Below, piece by piece: positions 24,724 through 39,700 of a stretch of DNA of 64,000 bases (its first letter is position 1; every line of letters begins with the position of its first letter). Location of the stretch: positions 48,237,676-48,301,675 of the forward strand of contig CM049311.1 in NCBI GenBank assembly GCA_026874595.1. Direction: 5' to 3'. The notes under the pieces were generated by a model. It made no database searches, was not told the DNA's origin, and worked only from the letters and a program-made list of their open reading frames with translations. The stretch is from Sipunculus nudus (Eukaryota; Annelida; Sipuncula; Golfingiida; Sipunculidae). The position numbers were made by a program, and so were the translations under genes.

Positions 24724-27700
24724 CTGAAAAAAAAAATTATAATAATTTCTATTACACATCATCACTAAATTTCAAACTGTTTACTTGTACCAATAGACAG
24801 TAAATAGAGCATACAGAAAAGACGGTTGTTGTCTCAAAACCAAAGGCATCAGCAATAAATGTTGACACAGCACAGGTTTAACACAAGTAGGTTCTTTTTA
24901 GTAATTATTTGACATTTTGCATGGACCTGAAGCTTACGAATTTTGTCTTCTGCACACACAGTATTTGACTTAAGCAAGTTTTACACTACATTTCGCTGCA
25001 CATGAAAGCCACACTTTCATTACTAGAAATTACAAGATTAAAATAATATTCCTACCCTATTGGATCCTGGACATGGGGGTTGTCGGCAGAACCTTCTCTC
25101 TACCCGTGGGCCACACTGCTTCCCTCCCCGTCTATCCTTCTTGATCAGCCGCCTTGAACGCTCCTGAATGCTGTCCCCACATGTCGAGGTGCACGGTGAC
25201 CAGCTGGTCCAGCCTGATAACTGGCAGTCAACAGCACCTACCATAAAAACATCCACAAATCTGGTCAGTGATTTAACAACGGCATACATACCACTTGTTA
25301 CATCAGGACTTTAATTATGAAGCCTTCGAATATGCTTCTACTTTCAGTTTTGAGATCGGTATTTCATATTAAAGTTGTATATATTTTTTTCCTACATAAG
25401 GGTAACAATGAGATCAGTGCACCTCCATATAAGCCCAGTATGTAGAAATCTCCAGAATGTACATCACAAATTCAATTTGTGATTGACTACTTTTACAGAC
25501 TGTATGCACTTTTATGTTTGTAATAACATTATGTCGTCTGAACTTAAGGACACTTAAGAAGATGGTTTGCAGATTAAGGATGACCGGCACAGCTTGTGTG
25601 AGCTAAACATCATTCATCATAGCAGGACATTTATTTTTCTCTCTTAGAATGACTGTCAGGTCAAAATTACGATACACAAAAAATTTCTCCACCTTGTGAT
25701 TTGTTCCCACCTGATCCTTGACATTTCTTGACCCGACATTTCTTTTTCCTGACGAGCTTCCTGGGGCATTTCTTGCCCTTCTGGCTGGGTTCCTTGACTA
25801 TGGTGCGTTTCTTGTACATAAATCCACGACCACATGTTGAAGAGCACTTGGACCACTTGGACCATTTGGACACCACACAATCAACTTTTCCTGTGTCTGG
25901 TCCTGAAACATTCAACACTGGTTATACAGTATAAAGTCATGCTGCTCGTCAATGTAAAACTAAATTTATTTGGTAAAGAAAATCCATGGTCATTTTATTG
26001 ATTATTAATTATTGATGTCTCAAATTCCACGCTCATTTATTTATAATATTTTATTATAATTTATGATAATGTTTCTTTAAGGGCCCTGAATACATGGTTA
26101 AAATCAATAATCAAATGATGAAATCTTTGTCTGTCTCTCTGTCGCTATTATATTTCAATATATCTGTCAAGCTCTGTCTTTGTAATGTTTCAATATCATA
26201 TCTCTGTCTGTCTTTGTCATGTTTCAATATCTCTGTCTCTGTCTGATTCAATATCTGTCCATCTCTGTCTTTGTTATGTTTCAAAATCATATCTCTGTCT
26301 GCCCTTTTATGTTTCAATATCTCTGTCCGTCACTGTCTCTGTTATGTTTCAATATCTCTTTCTGTCTCTCTGTCTCTGTCATGTTTCAATATTTCCATCT
26401 GTCTGTGTCATGTTTTGATATCTCTGTCTGTTTCTGTCATGTTTAAATATCTCTGTCTGTCTGTCATTTTCATGTTTCAAAATCTCTGTGTCTCTGTAAA
26501 ATTTTTATATTTCTGTCTGTCTCTCTGTCGCTGTTATTTTTAAGTTTTTCTGTGTACCACTGTTTTCGTCTCTTTCACCAATATGTGTTCATTTGCGTCT
26601 CTCTTAATATAAATCTTTGAATTTTATTCTTAATAACAACCTTTTACTTTTCAACTGTGCCTTTGATGACTGGACCTCATGGTTTAGGTTTTATTTTCGC
26701 AATAAATTCCCTTACATAAATATTGCAAATTGAAAACCCTCCAGAACAAAAACAGAACATTGATCACAACTTTACATCCTGCATGAATCTTTGATTTCAT
26801 CTGTCAGTCCGTCTCTTTGAACATTCTGTCTTTTGTTCCCCTGTCTATAAAATGATCAGACCTACCTGGTGCGGGCATTGCATGGCCCACCACAGCAATA
26901 TTAATCTGATCTTGGCTGGTGGGAATATTAGGTGCTTTAGTGTTGACACATTTATAAACACCCATGTCACTGACAGCCACATTCATTACTGCAACGGTTT
27001 TCTTCATGTACTCTCCATCATTTTCTTCACCGATGGCGTATTTCTTGGGAGTATATTCAATAGGTTTATCCTTAAACTGCCACTCAAGTTCTGCACTGAA
27101 ATCTTTTGTTCGACAGTGGAGAATTAAATGTGTTTTCTGGCCTCGTTTCTTCACATGAACTGTGTGCATAGGTGGTTTGGGCTCGTAGATTTCCACTGAA
27201 AAAGAAAAGAAGATAAAAAAAGATGCATTTATTTGTGTACAATCTTGAAACATATTCTAACACATTCTAACAAGCATTCAGCAGAAGCCCAGTTAAGTGC
27301 ACGTTATTTCTGATTATAATTTCTGTGTATCAAATTATAACATGCTTATTCACTTTGCAAGGTGGGCAGCAGGGATGCATGGAGTGATATAAGGAAGCTA
27401 CATATATAAATGGCACTGACAATTACAGGGCTTAGAAAAAAATGACATGGGTTAAACTGGTACAACTGAAAGCAGGAAGATCGCAAGTTTGATCCTCAGC
27501 CAATGTGTGGTTGGCCCTCACTCAAGTTGAGCTCTCAGTGGGTTATTTATTAGGGTGGTTACACAACCAGGCCAGCAGGTGCAGTAGTCAACAAGCCTGG
27601 TTAACACCAGATATAAACTGGAATACTGATAGTCAATAAGTGACTACGTGTATCAGCCCATATCACAGTCCACAGAGGCAAGGGTACAGTAAGTCATGGA

Positions 27701-30700
27701 ATGTCCTGACATGAATTAAACTGTTCATATATGTGCAATATTCACCATACACACATCTACAGATGGATACCATGCAAGATTTCAGGCCAAGACACCAATC
27801 CACTACTGAGAAAAAGTGCACCAATGTATTCTATAACAAGGCCTTCAGGCCTAATGTAAACCTGTGTAATGGGATATACACTGGGCTTAATGCTTCCATG
27901 ATAACATGCTTGCCCAATATTTGAAAATAACTTGATTAATTTTCAATAACATGTGTGATATGCACATGTACAATGCAAGTACTAAACATTTTAAACTCAA
28001 GTTCAAGCACCAATTACACAAACTTCACTCCTGAAATACTTGCATGGATGTACACAACAAAAATCATTATGCCATCAACAGTTTTGTATGAGAAAGTCAT
28101 CGAAGATGTATCGACATGTAAAATTCCAGGCAGATACTTCAAACCACTCTTGAGCTTTATGCCCAGATGTCTGAATCCCAAAACAATTGTAGGTGGCATC
28201 ATAAGTCTTATATATGACAAAGCTATCTGAGATGTATAAATAAGCCCAATTTGAAAGACTTTGGCTACAATGCTCTTTTTTCAAGCTGACATATAAGATT
28301 TTTTATCAAAATATTTAGAATGATAAAATTTGCAGTCCTTTCATTGTTAAAGGCCAAATAATTCTGCCAAAAAATAATTTAGGTAACTTGAACAAAGGCC
28401 TCCTAAGAATCATTTTTGTGCAAATTTTACAGAAGTTGAATCAACAGTTTTGCAGAAGAAGACTATTGCAGCCCTCAGTTTGAAATAAGCTTACAAATGA
28501 CCACAAGACAAACATCAGCTTCTATGACTCAATGAACCCAAGATATTCTTATACAACCGAAAGAACCATATCCTAGGATAATTCTTGTGAAAAATTAAAT
28601 GATTCAGCTTGACAATTTCTTCATAAAATTTGGTGATGATAGCTCAAGTCGTTTCTGATATGGTAATTTTAGTTTTCCTTTTTGGCCAAAGGACTAAGTT
28701 CAGCTTCCTGTAACTCGGCCAAAATTGACTGAACTGGAACCATTCAAACAAACTTGAGACAGATTGTTTCAGAGAATATTTCTTTGTCATATTGACAAAT
28801 TTGGCTGGACAGTTTTGGAGAAAAAGATTTTAAAGTTTTCTGAGCTTTGTACCTGTAAAATCTAAGTCAAAGCAGGCAGCCAAAAAATAAGCTAAATCCG
28901 ATAGAGTTTGACACGTGACTCATTCTTCCATAAAATTTGGTGCTGCTAGCTCTGACAGTTTTGAGATAGCATGGGTTAATGTACTGACGATGTACGATAG
29001 TGGACCATGGCAGACGACACTGTGTCATCACATAAGCTCACTGGTTTGCTAAAAGCAGAACAGCAGGTGGTGAACCTGTCTGGTCTACAAGAAAGACGGC
29101 TAAACATGCCAAAATTTCAGGCTGATACATCCTACCTCTCCTCAGATATGAATGATTTTTACCCATTGAATCCAAGATGGATGGAGACCACACAAAAACA
29201 ATTGCAGATGGTGCCACCAGCCCTGAATACAAGAGTGAGGTATCAAAGATCTATGGACATGCAAAATTTCAGCTCAATTCATTGAACCACTCCTGAGATT
29301 TGGGCCATTATCAAAAAGATACCAAGATTGTACTGCACAACAAGGCCTGCAGGTGGCACAACCAGTCTTTGTTAGGCACAACTACATAGGTGCGCAAATA
29401 ACTATGCCAGGTTTAGGAGAGATTGGCCTAAGGGTGTCACATGAGTTCTCCGGAAACGAAATGCTTTGGCAGCAAAGACCGTGGCAGAACCCGGTCAAAA
29501 ACAGTATCCACAAAGCTTTTTTTGGCGGGTACAAGCATAAGAGAGGCAGCAAGTGCTACTGCTCTGTAATGTAGTCAAAAACTTAAATGGATTTCTGCAG
29601 ACATATTACTTTGTTTAGTTAGCATTAAAAAAAATCTTTAAAAAAAACTGGCAAAATGGATGAAAGGATAAAAATAAGACACATTATACACACCATATAC
29701 TGCTTTCCTTAGTTATAATTCAGTGATACACATGATTTTGTTAGAGGAATGGCATTTTATTAAGCATTTTGATTTACCACTTGAAAGTGTGTTTCACTGG
29801 ATGTTTAAACACATTATTAATATACATTTTCGCTGAAGAAAGTGAAAAATGAAAAAGCATAAAACAGGGATCTATATTCCCAAGTCCCTTTAACGATAAA
29901 TCACCAATCACAAACCTGACATTCTTTCTGGGACAAAGCAAAAATGAAACAAATCACACATAATTGTTTTACAGTAAGATGAACACTCTTACATAACCAT
30001 TATAACCCCATCAATACTCAAGAACACACAGAATCCAATCAGCTGCTGTACCAGATTAGCATCCTTGTTCAAACTCATGTAATCACTGCTATCAAATTTT
30101 AAATTCATTGAAATGTGTTGCAAACCTTAAAAACCAGCCAAACAATGGCTAGATCCAAGTCTTTCTAAGAAAGATCCTGACTTCCGCCACCCACACAATA
30201 CAAGGCAGCAAGGTTGTTCTCTAACCACACATACTTTAATGTTCTACAGCATGTGACACAAAAACACATCAATCAGGTTTTTTGTATGTAGTCTGTTACT
30301 GGTATAGCACTACATTACCTCTGTTGGCTGGTGTATCTGCATTCTGTGAGTCGATCATTATCTTGATTTGATCTCTGTGGGTGGGGTTATTCATATCCAG
30401 GCAAGCGTAAAATCCCATATCAGTAGGCCCCGCCTGGAGCACCAGTAGTTTGGAGATCCGGGCAGACCCTTTACGTTCCTGTGAGACCGTGTACTTGTCT
30501 CCTCTCTCCGGCAGTTGGTTGTTGTTGTATTCCCACGTCAGATCCACGTTATGATCGTTACTCTTACACTCAATACTAAATCTATTGCCATTTGGTCCAG
30601 ATCCCAAAACCACTGTATGAATCTGGCCTTTTGGTCTGATAATGTCTATCGAAACTGGAAAGATATAATTTATATTACATTCATCAGACATTATTAGTTT

Positions 30701-33700
30701 GATATTCTTAAAGGAGGTAACAACCTTCCAGCTTAAAAATTACACAAACTTGACAAATATAACATATTTTCACTTTTTTAATGTTCTCACTCAGGTCACT
30801 GTCATGAACCCCATATGACCCCCCTTGCCCGCCAAGCCTAGGATAAACATTGATCCATACACCAGTCATTTCTCTGATAAATATGACTTTATAATTGATG
30901 TTACAAATACTGCTAGTGTACAGTGACTAGAGCCAACATGACTTGGGCAAACAATGTGGAACCAAACAGTAAAGGTTCAAATGCCATTGATTTATTTCCA
31001 ATATCATTTCACTTTTAAAAGTTCAAGATAATTTTCTTCACAATAAATTAACAAAATAAGTAACAAGTAGTGTTGAGACCAATAAACGATTATAATCAAT
31101 GATCAGTTGGCTGATGAAGAAAATCTGATGATCAATCTTGCATTGCCATAATTGATTACAGAATTTTTCACAAAAGTTAGGCTTTACAGTGAGGGATAAT
31201 ATGAGGAAAAACTTATGAACAATATGTGTTTATAAACAGAGTCACACCTAAGTTTACTATATACACATGTAGGCTATCAAGTTATTAGATATATTAGCCA
31301 ATATTAGGCCTATATATCAATTGAAAAGATATACAGGTCTATATTTGCTCAGAAATTTCATGCTCCAACACTATTTTTTACTTATGACTGATCTTGAAAA
31401 ATTGAAAATCCCAACTCATTCCCAACACTTCTCAAATGCATCTAATAATCAATCATTGGTTGCTGATATGATGTTAATCAACGATTACGATCAAGGAAGG
31501 GACTCTAAACACCAGTAAAAACTTCAAAATCCAATAAGGGCTAACTTGTTCCATGTTACAATTACCTTTTTTTGGCAGCTTCTGCTGCAAGTAAATCCTC
31601 TCCATGTGTTTGCTACATGTTTCTTGGCACTGCTTTAATGTGAAGAAGGCATTGTTGTTGCCGCGGCAACCAGTATAGGAGAATGGTAGACATTTGCGTT
31701 GTTGGGTGTTGTAATAGAAACGTTGGAAACTCCCACGACATCTTCCAATATTTTTAGGCTCTGAACAAATTGCTGAAAAAAAGAAACAATATTGCTGGGA
31801 ATAAAAACACCCATATTAGACAGATGCTGAGGAAAACAATGACAATCTGAGTGCTGCCCTCTTGTTGCAGGAACACCTACTATAGTCACTTCATCTAACA
31901 TGACCACAGCTATCTGGATTCAAGTGTTGCCTGCTCAGTTATACATCCCATGCATACCTCAAATTATTTAGCCTGATTGGGCTATAACATGACAATATCA
32001 GACACAGTGCTACATTTATGACATGTTAGTCAAATTTCAAAATGATTTTCCTCTTTTTTGCTTACTGTGGTTAATTGTTTGTCTTAGTTGGTTTCAAATT
32101 TGTGAAATTCATGAAATCAGATTGATCAAAAATAAATTTACATTAAAGACCAGAAGGTCCCATCATATGAGGCAAGTCCAAAGGTAGAATATTGGTATTT
32201 ATTATAAATAAAAATTGATCTTGTATAAATAGAATAAGTATGTTCAAGCTCTGGTACTGGATCTCCTAAATCTATAACCCTTTGTGCAGCTGCATGCAAC
32301 TGAGAAGACAAACATGAATATTTCTTCATTGTATATTCATTTACCAGTAGTGTCACTGTTTGTTTCATAATTCATAAACATAAAGTACAAATTCATCTAA
32401 AACATTACCCATGTCAGTTCTAATATTTCTCCAATATATTTCACAAGCAAATTGTGAGAACACCATTTAGTGATTGACTGGTAAAAAATAATTTAATAAC
32501 TATATCGTTCTTCAGAGAATATACAAAATTCTAGTAATGTCAATAAACTAGAAATGTGCATTCTAAAGAATGCAAGTCTCCGCTATGTAAGAGGAGGTGG
32601 GTGGTCTCTATTTTGGGATGCACTAAAAACTAAGTTTGCAATCACTTATTCAGCCAATATAGTGCATAAATGACTGTACAATCGTGAATATTCCTTGATA
32701 ATGTTTCTTATTCCTATTATTCAGATAAACACCAATATTTAATTGATTCTTCCTTGGCCAATTCACAAAATGCTCTGAAAACTTCATGCAATTCAAATTC
32801 ATGATTGTGTGAGTTATACTGTGAACAAACACACACACAAACAAGGATGAACACATACTCTCCAAGTGGAGGTAGTAACTGAGTGTTAATACACACCTGT
32901 ATAATTTTTACTGACAAGTGAACACTCTGTGAATGCCCCAGTGCATGGTCCTGTTTCTACCAGAGGGAGTTTACACTGCAGCATGTCCTTCTTATGTAGG
33001 TACACTCTCCTCCGCTCGTGAGTCCCGTTACCGCACGTTACGGAGCACGGAGACCACTCACTCCAGTTTGTGACATCACAAAGTCCGGTAGAGCTGTTAC
33101 ACAGGTTCTCCAGTCCCAGGCAGTTCTCTCTCTCAATCAGTTTAACCTGAAGCAGACATAAACAAGATCATAAAAACACCCTTACATACAATAACCACTT
33201 TCATTAAAATGAAATTTAAATATTCTCAATGAAAAAAATTTTAATTTCAAATATAAGCAATAAATATAAGTGTGTAGAGAAAAAAAACAAGATATGACTT
33301 CCCATGTAGGATTGCTTTTATTGGGGGATCAACTATCTGCAGTCCTCTTAATTTTTAAACATTAAATTATCCCAAGAAAATGAATAAAAATTGCACCTAT
33401 ACATGTATCCAAGTAAAGAAATTCCTGTCTGATTTAAAATTATATGTACTATACAGGGTTGAATATGAATTTAAACAAACATTTAGAATAATTTAAATCA
33501 TAAGTAAGCTATATATTCAATATGGAAGACCTGGGATGAAAGTTTGGCTTAAAATGCATCCACAGCATCTTTTAAGATGCGAGTCCAGTGACCTTGACCT
33601 TTGACCTCATAACCCTTGAACCTATAGGGGTCTATTTTAGTGGTGGGCCATACATAAGTCACGTTTGAAATCCATATGGCTATCAACACTGGAGATATCA

Positions 33701-36700
33701 TAAGAGGTGTGTGATTTTCACCAAATATGGACACATTAAAGGTCAAGGCCACTCTCATGGTAAAGGTCATGACCCAAATGTAAATAGACCTCATCCCATA
33801 ACCCATCTCTCTACATGTGCATAATATGAAAGAAATCTGTCCATTAGTTTTTGACTTATAATGCTTACAGTACTGTCAAGTGGCAATTATGGGGGTATTA
33901 AAAGGCGTAAAAACAAGAAAAGGATAACAGGTGGTGCCACCAGTTTCCGGTATATCACAAGGCTATCAAAGATCTTCGGTCACCTTGATTTTTGGACCAG
34001 TCCATGCAAGCTTACTTGAGATATTTAAGAATTTGTGTTATTTTCAGCAAAAATGGACCTATTCAAGGTCAAGGTCACACTCCTAACATAGGTCATGACC
34101 CCATTTTAAATAGGCTTCGTCTCCTTACCTATATCTATACAAATGTAAAGTTTGAAAAAGATCAGTGAAATATTTTTTTAGTTATCCCGCTCACAAGGTT
34201 TTCCAGCTGCGGCAGCGGCAGGCCGTCGTGAAACCATAGTATCCCGACTTTGTATGGGGATACAATCACTGCTAAAATATTTCAACAATTTATTGAATCA
34301 TGAGGCACCACAATTTGAGAGCAACAAGTAGTGAACCCCTGCCACCACTACCTGTATGCATGGTGCCAATATTAAAAATAAAAACATCCAAAGTGATATT
34401 TTTACCGAATCAAATGCTTAGATTAAAATTTATAAAAGATGTAAGCAACGATAAGCAAAAAATTAACAGAAATTATCAAATGAAGACATGAAAAGTTTCA
34501 CTGTATAATAATGTAATGAATATATTTAATGATCAGTTAATAATATCAGCCCAATATTTTAATGATGAGTTATCTTGAATCAAAGTGAAACTGAAAATTC
34601 TAGATGTTAACGATATGGCAAGTATGAAACTGAAAACTCCAGGTAATATAATATAGGATCATGTACTTCCTAGATGTCTGGTTTATGTGATTTTTCCTGA
34701 CCAAGACAAGGAAGGAACTGTGGAAGTATCAAATTACCAAACTCCGCTGAAGTTACAAGCATATCCACATATGGAATCATATTATTAGGTGTTGCCAATA
34801 GTTTGGATTCTTGATTATTTAGTTTTATGCATATCTATTTTTCTAGTCATTTTAATTTTAATTGTATTATCTGTCCCTGGAATTCTTTTTTAATTATCTT
34901 AATTCATCTTACTGTGTACAGTGCCTTAGAGCTATTGTATTTTGGCACTTGAATATACTTAAATAAAAAAAAATAAAACAAATAAATAAATGGAATTACA
35001 GCGCAAATTTTCTAAGCTAAAATATAATCATGAAACTGGGGACCCATGGGTCTTGATGCTCAGCTGAATTTGTATATAAGAATATTTTCAGGAGCTTTTT
35101 CAAAATGGGGGTCCTGTGACTTTAAAAAACGGGACCCATAGGTCAGAGGATACAGGTAGCAGTGACCTTATTTCAGGTATCCATAGAGATTTTTTATTCC
35201 CCTCCACAGATGTTCAGTTAGAAGTTTCTAGCCTGACCAGCGGTTCCAATCTGTGCCCTGCCAATAGATGACCAGATGCCTTGACTGACAATGGACAAAA
35301 TGCCATTTCTAAAGTCAGCTGAGCCAAAATCATACTGTTTGCAGGGACAAACCATACATGACTTGAGTTTGTTCTCTTTACCTGAGGACAAATCGTTGGG
35401 GATATCTTGGGGTCCTTGAAGACACGCTCCCTGGTTCGTATGCCCACTCCACAGGTGACGCTACACCTAGACCAGTCTCCCCACCGCTTAGTCGCACATT
35501 TACCTAAAACAAAGTCTAAACTCTCAGGAAACATCAATTATGTGACACTCCTCTGTTCTCAACACTTTCAGAATTCAAATAATTATACACATCCTACTAT
35601 ATCTAGTTGTATCAAAGTCAAAATCAGAGTGATAAAATAACCTGAAGTAAACACTGCAAGCTTTTCCACCATGTGATTTTCTGTCCATGTTAAAAGAAAA
35701 TTAAGTCAATGGCATCATTCATTTTACATTTGTTCTGAGATTTTAACTTTATTGTGAGCAGGTATTACAGGTACAAATGGCAAAATCAATGGAACTCATT
35801 AAAAAAAACAGAATTTTCTAATTAAATAAAACTGATTAAGCTTTATAATAACTGTAAAATATTACAATATAATAAGTTAAGTATGTCACCGGTACTACCA
35901 TAATAAGCAATACATCTGAATGAGCTACGGTGTTAACATATATGAATATATATAGTACACAGACATGGCGCGCCATCAACCACTCAGGATACATACACAG
36001 ACACATACATAAACTTGACATGTCAATCAGATGACAACAGGAGAAGCAAGATACACTGATGTGAAGAAATAAAGCAGTCAGAACACACAAAACCAGAGAA
36101 ATATGAAACCTCAGATCTAGAATATCATGAATTTCTGTGCAAATACAGCCTTAACTAATTACTATGGAGGAAATCCTACAAATTAAAAAGTGTGTTCCTA
36201 AAAGTAATACTATTGTGCAGTAGTTGATGGTTAGTTCAGAAAATGTGTTTATAAATGACATTTTATAAAAGATTTTACACCAATACAAAGCTCATAGCTA
36301 TATTTGTATGATTTATATGATATTGCAATTTCCAAACAAACAATTATCTGGTTTAGTTCAAAACAGTCAAGGCAGTAAATGAACTAAATTAATGATGACA
36401 TCATTATATATTCCTTTACATGTGATGTCACTGAATCTGGGGCCCAATTTTGATGATGCTTTCCTTTGCTTCCAACATCAGCGTGTCCTGCCCCCTGGTG
36501 TAAGCCACTCTTACCTGCAGTCACACCTTGTTCGTCACTAGGGGTCAGACCACTAAAATGACCATCTATATCACCAACACTAATGAAATCTTCAGTGTTG
36601 TTGCCTTCATTACCAGTGCATTCCATGTTGGCTCCAGGTTTAGGATGCATACGGATCAGTTTAAGTACTGCCAGTGGTTTGACAGATTTTGGACCAAAGA

Positions 36701-39700
36701 AGGGAGAGTTTGGGTCGTTTGGAAAAGTGTTGGATATTCGATGTATCTTCTGTTGTGGATCACTCTTCCTGTTGGGGGACTAAAAACAACAAAATATGCT
36801 TTAAAAGAGATGTAAAGATATAATGCATTTACTCATGAAACATCAGTTTTGCGATACTTGGATTTCAATAAGGTAAGTGTCCATAGCATATAAGGTATAT
36901 TACAGTCCAGATAACAAACCAAAGTTTGCTCTTGTTCAAAGAAAGACAGCCAAACGTCTTTAAATGAATATAACTTATACACTGTGAATTAAAAATAATG
37001 ACTTATACTGACTGTACAAATTTATAATTTGCATCTTAAACAGCCCCTGTATTGGTCTAACTTATTGCTGAAGACTTGTGCTGAGGGACTATTGTTTAAT
37101 CACCTCCTAAATACCAAATATAGTAAAAGCATCAATATATGGATATCTGATAATACTCATACAATATCTGACACTGTATCACCATGTTCTGGAAAGAGAG
37201 TTAAAAAAAAGAGACTGGTAGGGAGATTGACATTCACATCTTTAATTTCATATTTCCATTTTATTACATCACCAAATGTGGTGTAAGATGTATAACTAAT
37301 ATAAATGACCAACAAGTCATTTATCTGAACTGCACTCTGTTTTCTGTATATTAATATAAAACTAGCAGGATACCCATAATGTTTACATGTGACCTGTGAC
37401 ATCCGCATTATAGTGTATATTCAAAATGGCAGCTGCCATGAGTAGTTTTAAGAAACAGAAAGAAATAAACCTATCAAAGTTTGATAAGGGTGCAGGGATG
37501 CAAAATGAAAGTACTCTGAGGTCAGCATCAAGCAAAGATCCTGTCTGCAGAGAGAGTATGGTGGCAAGGAGATATGTATCTGCAGTTTAGAATGGGAATA
37601 GCACTTTTTTTACCAGGCCAAAATCTTTAAGTTATACCAGGATCTACTGAGAGCCGTCTGCTCAATCATTAGTTGAACATTGAAAGTTGCAGGACTGAAT
37701 AAGTGTTTAATGATTTTATCAGAAACTATTTTAAAGATCCAGGTCAAGGTATTATCTGGTCACCTGACTCAGTCAACTGAGCTGTAATCAAACTTAATAA
37801 CAGGATTATGAAATGTGAACATCCAAAAACTAGAATACAGGTAGTTGACAAGCGACTACGTGTATCCGCCGAAATCAAAGTGGAACGGGTGAAATGAGGC
37901 ATGGATTGAGTGGCAAGGGGAAACAGAGTGAGGTCTGTTGCATATCAGCATGGATGTCTGCAGCCGAAATGTATATGTAGGTTGCGCCACCTACCACAAA
38001 TGCAGAAAGCTGTCACATAAATGTAGGTGGCACCACCTGCCAAAAAAATCGAGAAAGCAATCCAAGATGTATAAACATGCAAAATCTTTAGGCAGATAAG
38101 TCAAACCACTACAGAGATATGAGTGATTTTAGGGCACGGCAGAGAAACAGACAGACACTGTGCAAAATGGTTGCACGTGGCCCCTCCAGTTTTGCGTATG
38201 ATAAAGAGCTATGTGAGATCTATACATATGCAAAATTTTGGCCCAATCAGTCAAACGGTTCCTGAGATATGAGCTTGGATGTCTGCAGCATAAACTAGAA
38301 TGTAGGTGGCGCCACCTGTCATAAAATCAAGAAAGCTATTCAGGATGTATAAACCTGCAAGATTTTAGGTGGATATGACAAACCACTGCCGAGATATGAG
38401 TAATTTTATTCAACGGCAGAAAACAGACATACGCTGTGCAAAAATAGTTGCAGGAGGCGCCACCAGTTTTGCATATGATAAAGAGTTATGTGAGATCTAT
38501 ACATATGCAAAATTTTGGCCCAATCGGTCAAACGGTTCCCGAGATATGAGCTTGGATGTCTGTAGCGTAAATGTGAATGTAAGTGGAGCCACCTGTCACA
38601 AAATCGAGAAAGCTATCCAGGATGTATAAACCTGCAAAATTTTAGGTTTATATGTCAAACCACTGCCGAGATATGAGTAATTTTATCCCACGGCAGACAA
38701 ACAGACAGATGCTGTGCAAAAATGGTTGCAGGTGGGGCCACCAGATCTATACACATGCAAAATTTTGGCCCAATCGGTCAAATGGTTCCCAAGATATGAG
38801 ATTGGATGTCTGTAGCGTAAACATAAAATTAGGTTGCGCCATCTGTCATAAAATCAAGAAAGCTATCCGGGATGTATATGCATGCCGAATTTCAGGTGGA
38901 TAAGTCCAACCAATGCAGAGATATGAGTGAGTTTATCCCAAAGCAGATGAACAGATGAACGCAGTTCAAAAATGGTTGCAGATGGCGCCACCATTTTTAG
39001 TGTATGTTATAAAGCTATCCAAGGGCTACATTTGTGTAAAAATTTTAGCCTGATCGGTCAAATGGTTCCCGTGATATGTGGGTTATGTGTGGAAACAGAT
39101 GCACAAATGGACGCAGAGCGCAGAGGAAAGGTCAGAGGTCAAAACAAAACTGGGGCGCAGCAGTTCACATGTGACCAGAACATAATCTCGGGCTGTGTAA
39201 AATTCCGCCAGGCAGTTACGGAGAAGTTCTCCGGAACGCGGCAGAGGCAGCAGAGGAGGTGTCTGACTGAAAACATAGTATCCGGAAAACTCTGTTTTGG
39301 CGGATACAAATAAACTTTATAAGAATAAAGATCTGAGTGTAAAAATGAATGAAGACTACTTGTAACACCCATTCAACAAGCATCATGAAATGCTGCAGTG
39401 AAGTAGACCTTATGTCCGGACTTTGACTCCAGTTCAAGTTTTTAAGAATTGGACTTGTACTTGAAGGTTCTGGACGCTGACCTGTACTTGTGCTGAAAGG
39501 GTCTGGACTCTGACTTCACTTGTACTGAAAGGTTCTGGACTCTCACTTGTACTTGTACTGAAAGGTTCTGGACTCTGACTGGTACTGAAAGGTTCTGGAC
39601 TCTCACTTGTACTTGCTCTGAAAGGTTCTGGACTCTGACCTGTACTTGTACTGAAAGGTTCTTGACTCTCACTTGCACTTGTACTTAAAGGTTCTGGACT

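Noticed and set aside
26185-26543. Overlapping plus-strand frames rich in Ser/Leu/Cys
   Set aside because: Low-complexity CT-rich minisatellite in an intron.
29007-29574. Plus-strand frames of 92 and 73 codons
   Set aside because: They fall within a diverged copy of the GTATCCGCC element family, a non-coding repeat.
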